A stretch of 64,000 bases of DNA from an uncultured Opitutia bacterium (GTDB lineage: Bacteria > Verrucomicrobiota > Verrucomicrobiia > Opitutales > Opitutaceae): assembly GCA_903872505.1 (NCBI GenBank), contig CAIQKV010000074.1:1-64000 (forward strand), given 5' to 3'. Under the pieces are notes generated by a model. It made no database searches. It was not told where the DNA came from and was given only the letters and a program-made list of their open reading frames with translations. This document shows positions 61,513 through 64,000 of the stretch, in pieces (position 1 is the first letter of the stretch; every line of letters starts with the position of its first letter). A program made the translations under genes and the position numbers.

Positions 61513-62151
61513 ATGTCCCTCGCCGACCACAGGAAAGAATATGCCCTCGCCGGGCTCGCCGAGAAGGACCTCGCCCGCGATCCGTTCCGGCAGTTTGAAA
61601 AGTGGTTCCAAGAGGCGGAGGCCTCCAAGCTGGTCGAGCCGAACGCCATGGTGCTCGCCAGCGCCACGCGTGACGGGCGCCCCTCGGCGCGCGCCGTGCT
61701 GCTCAAGAGCGTGGACGGGCGGGGTTTTGTTTTTTTCACGAATTACGAGAGCCGCAAGGGCCGCGAACTCGACGCCAACCCGCGGGCCTCGCTGGTGTTT
61801 CCCTGGTTCGCATTCGAGCGGCAGGTTATCGTGGAGGGCCCGGTGGCCAAGGTGCCGCGGGAGGAGTCGGAGGCCTATTTTCACAGCCGGCCCCCGGCGA
61901 GCCAGCTGGCGGCCTGGGCGTCGGCGCAAAGCACCATCATCCCCGGCCGCAAGGCGCTCGAGGAGGCGATGAAAGACCTGGAAAAAAAATACGCCGGGCG
62001 GAAAGTGCCCGTCCCGCCGCACTGGGGCGGCTTCCGGCTCGCGCCCGAGACGGTGGAGTTCTGGCAGGGCCGGCGCAGCCGGCTCCATGACCGCCTGCGC
62101 TACCGCCGCGGCAGCGACGGCAGCTGGACCGTGGAGCGGCTCGCACCTTGA
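61513..62151 (+). CDS. pdxH: Pyridoxamine 5'-phosphate oxidase
   Basis: 212 residues. FMN split-barrel enzyme making pyridoxal phosphate. Signature features: NAMVLASATRDGRPSARAVLLKSVDGRGFVFFTNYESRKGREL, LVFPWFAFERQVIVEGPV, and C-terminal PPHWGGFRLAPETVEFWQGRRSRLHDRL. Full-length. Its stop overlaps the histidine kinase start (TTGA). Confidence 0.97.
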   Translation: MSLADHRKEYALAGLAEKDLARDPFRQFEKWFQEAEASKLVEPNAMVLASATRDGRPSARAVLLKSVDGRGFVFFTNYESRKGRELDANPRASLVFPWFAFERQVIVEGPVAKVPREESEAYFHSRPPASQLAAWASAQSTIIPGRKALEEAMKDLEKKYAGRKVPVPPHWGGFRLAPETVEFWQGRRSRLHDRLRYRRGSDGSWTVERLAP

Positions 62152-63689
62152 AAACGCCGCCCCACTCCGCCGTGCCGCCCGCCCTGCTGGCTGCGGCGCT
62201 GCATTCGCTCGACGAAGGCATTGTCGTCGCCCGCCGGGGCGCCGCCGCCGGCGGCCTCGAGATCCTGTTTGCGAACGCGGTTTTTTGCGCGATGACCGGG
62301 TACCCGGAATCAGCCCTCCGGGGCCGGCGGCACGGGTTGCTGCACGGCGAGAAGACCGACGTGGCCAAGATCGTCTCGTGGCAGCGCACGGCCCGGCCCG
62401 GCCAGTCGTTCGCGGGGGAAGGCTACCTCCGGCGCAAGGATGGCGGCGTCCTCCATGCCGCGTGGAATTTCAGCCTGATCCCCGCCAGCCGGGGCCGGGC
62501 GGTTCACGTCGTGGCGACCTACCGGGACACGACGGAGAAGCGCCGCCTGCAGGAGGCGCTCCTGCATGCGCAGCGGCTCGACGCGGTCGGCCGGCTGGCC
62601 GGCGGCGTGGCGCATGATTTCAACAACCTGCTCTCCGTCATCAACGGCTACTGCCAGATCATGGCCAGCCAGGTGGCGGACCAGCCGCCGCTCCTGAAGG
62701 GGATCGATGTGATCCACCGGGCGGGCCAGAAGGCCGCCGCGCTCACGCGCCAGCTGCTCGCCTTCGGCCGCCGCGAGCCGCTGAAGGCGCGGGTGATCAA
62801 CCTCAACCGGCTGGTCCACGGCAATGCCGACATTCTCTCCCGGATGCTGGGCGAATCGGGCCGGCTGAAGCTCGCCCTCGCCCGGAACATCGGGCAGGTG
62901 CGCACCAACCCGGTGCAATTCCAGCAGGTGCTGCTCAACCTGGTGCTCAACGCCCGCGATGCGCTCCGGGCCAACGGCCAGGTGGTCATCCGCACCGCCC
63001 GCCGGAACGTCCGGTCCGGCCTCAACCGCCGTGCCACCGATGCGGCGCCCGGCCGCTACGTCTGCCTGAGCGTCAGCGACAACGGCATTGGCATGGACGC
63101 GGAGACGCAGCGGCAGCTGTTTGAGCCGTTCTTCACCACCAAGCCCGAGGGCGAGGGCACCGGCCTGGGGCTTTCCCTGGTCTACGGCGTGGTGGAGCAG
63201 AGCGGCGGATTCATCACCGTGAAGAGCGAACTGGGGGCGGGCTCGACGTTCGAGATCCTGCTGCCCGAGACCAACGAGCCGGCCGAACCCCCGGAGCGGA
63301 CTGCCGCGATTGCACCCCTGCCGTCCACCCGCGGCCACGAGTCGGTCCTGCTGATCGAGAAGGACGACCTGCTGCGCAAGATGGTCGCCGGCATTTTGAC
63401 CGCCGACGGCTACCACGTGGCGGCGACGCGGAGCCCGGCGGCCGCGCGGCGCGAGGCCCGGCACCTGCCCAAGCCGGCGCAGCTGCTGATCGCGAGCCTC
63501 ACCAGCGAGGGCGAAAAGCTCGCCCGCGCGCTGCAGGCCGCGGAACCAAACCTGCGCATCCTCTGCACCACCGGCCGCGAGCGCGCGCCCGCCCTCGGCT
63601 GGCTCAAGCGCCGCCGGTGCGCCTACCTGCCGAAGCCCTACGCACTCAGCGAACTCCTGAAACGGGCGCGCGCGCTGCTGGATGCCTGA
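62148..63689 (+). CDS. PAS-sensor hybrid histidine kinase with degenerate receiver domain
   Basis: 513 residues from a TTG start. PAS sensor ~14-130 (MTGYPESALRG, DGGVLHAAW, VATYRDTTEKRRL); HisKA with phospho-accepting His156 in GRLAGGVAHDFNNLL; HATPase_c with N-box NLVLNARDAL (264-273), G1 DNGIGMD (311-317), G2 GTGLGLSLVYGV. The C-terminal receiver (~398-512) keeps acidic residues D406/D407 and the Lys in YLPKPYAL but lacks the phosphorylation Asp: the usual D-(x)-M-P site reads LLIASLTSEG. No membrane segment: cytosolic. Overlaps pdxH by 4 bp (TTGA). Confidence 0.9.
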   Translation: MKTPPHSAVPPALLAAALHSLDEGIVVARRGAAAGGLEILFANAVFCAMTGYPESALRGRRHGLLHGEKTDVAKIVSWQRTARPGQSFAGEGYLRRKDGGVLHAAWNFSLIPASRGRAVHVVATYRDTTEKRRLQEALLHAQRLDAVGRLAGGVAHDFNNLLSVINGYCQIMASQVADQPPLLKGIDVIHRAGQKAAALTRQLLAFGRREPLKARVINLNRLVHGNADILSRMLGESGRLKLALARNIGQVRTNPVQFQQVLLNLVLNARDALRANGQVVIRTARRNVRSGLNRRATDAAPGRYVCLSVSDNGIGMDAETQRQLFEPFFTTKPEGEGTGLGLSLVYGVVEQSGGFITVKSELGAGSTFEILLPETNEPAEPPERTAAIAPLPSTRGHESVLLIEKDDLLRKMVAGILTADGYHVAATRSPAAARREARHLPKPAQLLIASLTSEGEKLARALQAAEPNLRILCTTGRERAPALGWLKRRRCAYLPKPYALSELLKRARALLDA

Positions 63690-63719
63690 GCCGCAGGGCG
63701 GTGGCGCGGGACGGAAAAC

Positions 63720-64000
63720 ATGGCCCTGGAGATTTTACCCATCCGCACCGGCGGCGCCGCGGAGAATATGGCGGTCGATTTCCTGCTGCTGCAGCGGTAC
63801 CCGCGGGCCGCGGTACCGCGCTTCCGGCACTACGGCTGGCGCGGGCCGGCCTTCACCTTCGGGTATGCCCAGAAGATCGCGTTCATCCGCGGCACGCTCC
63901 CACCGGGCGCTACGCTGGATCTTTGCCGGCGGCCGACCGGCGGCGGCCTGGTCGATCACCGTGACGACTGGACGTACGCGCTGGTGATTCCGCGCGGGCA
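63720..64000 (+). CDS. Lipoate-protein ligase A-like protein (truncated by window end)
   Basis: The visible 93 residues start MALEILPIRTGGAAENMAVDF and show the biotin/lipoate-ligase A/B fold: FRHYGWRGPAFTFGYAQK and the ligand loop RRPTGGGLVDHRDDWTYALVIPRG, equivalent to the RRxSGGGAVYHD motif. Transfers lipoyl or octanoyl groups to 2-oxoacid dehydrogenase proteins. The C-terminal half is outside the window. Confidence 0.85.
   Translation, partial: MALEILPIRTGGAAENMAVDFLLLQRYPRAAVPRFRHYGWRGPAFTFGYAQKIAFIRGTLPPGATLDLCRRPTGGGLVDHRDDWTYALVIPRG

Overview
The window is high-GC, densely coded bacterial chromosome with no rRNA, tRNA, phage or insertion-sequence genes that I can see. Protein content (several glycoside hydrolases, two secreted proteins with triplicated TonB C-terminal domains, a CUT1-type sugar ABC importer, single-chain glycyl-tRNA synthetase, GC-rich dispersed palindromes) suggests a heterotrophic member of the Verrucomicrobiota, most like the Opitutaceae; this placement is inferred from protein flavour, not from a marker search.

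Region 1 (1-9140): the tail of a membrane protein, a strong terminator, then a minus-strand one-carbon operon. In transcription order it holds an AraC-type regulator, a 230-nt leader with strong predicted structure, a MetF-MetV fusion (methylenetetrahydrofolate reductase with the Cys-rich acetogen-type C-terminal domain), an AcsE/MtrH-like methyltetrahydrofolate:corrinoid methyltransferase, formate-THF ligase, an oxalate/formate-family transporter and a bifunctional homocysteine methyltransferase/MTHFR. The last three genes overlap at start/stop codons. Together they would move C1 units between methyl donors, THF and formate, resembling the methyl branch of the Wood-Ljungdahl pathway without CO dehydrogenase. 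This is the most interesting system in the window.

Region 2 (9276-24727): SOUL protein, GH2 glycosidase, two paralogous triple-TonB_C secreted proteins around an unrecognised large protein, glycyl-tRNA synthetase, a beta-propeller glycosidase, a DUF2721 membrane protein, a diverged fossil of the 3' end of glyS, then housekeeping and hypothetical genes (DUF4202, nitronate monooxygenase family, O-methyltransferase, a second DUF2721 protein).

Region 3 (24776-37997): pyruvate carboxylase carrying an in-frame tandem-heptamer insertion, a YkgJ-type Cys-cluster protein, a haem-binding-domain protein, a Gfo/Idh/MocA oxidoreductase plus GNAT acetyltransferase, a Thr/Gly-rich repetitive secreted protein, and an overlapping four-gene operon: threonine ammonia-lyase, a solute-binding-protein/permease fusion, a second permease and a URO-D-family protein. 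An EF-hand protein follows.

Region 4 (38089-64000): mostly core genes: RelE-like protein coupled to pssA, dnaN, an OPT transporter, moeA, gmk, miaB, a lytic transglycosylase, DAHP synthase, an AlkD-like protein, rlmN, aldo/keto reductase, TIGR01777 epimerase, a GH88-like protein, MarC, an M20 peptidase, TauE/SafE, pdxH, a hybrid histidine kinase with a degenerate receiver, and the start of a lipoate-protein ligase. Dispersed palindromic repeats lie between several genes, and an ankyrin lipoprotein (52180-52968) has clearly lower GC than its surroundings.
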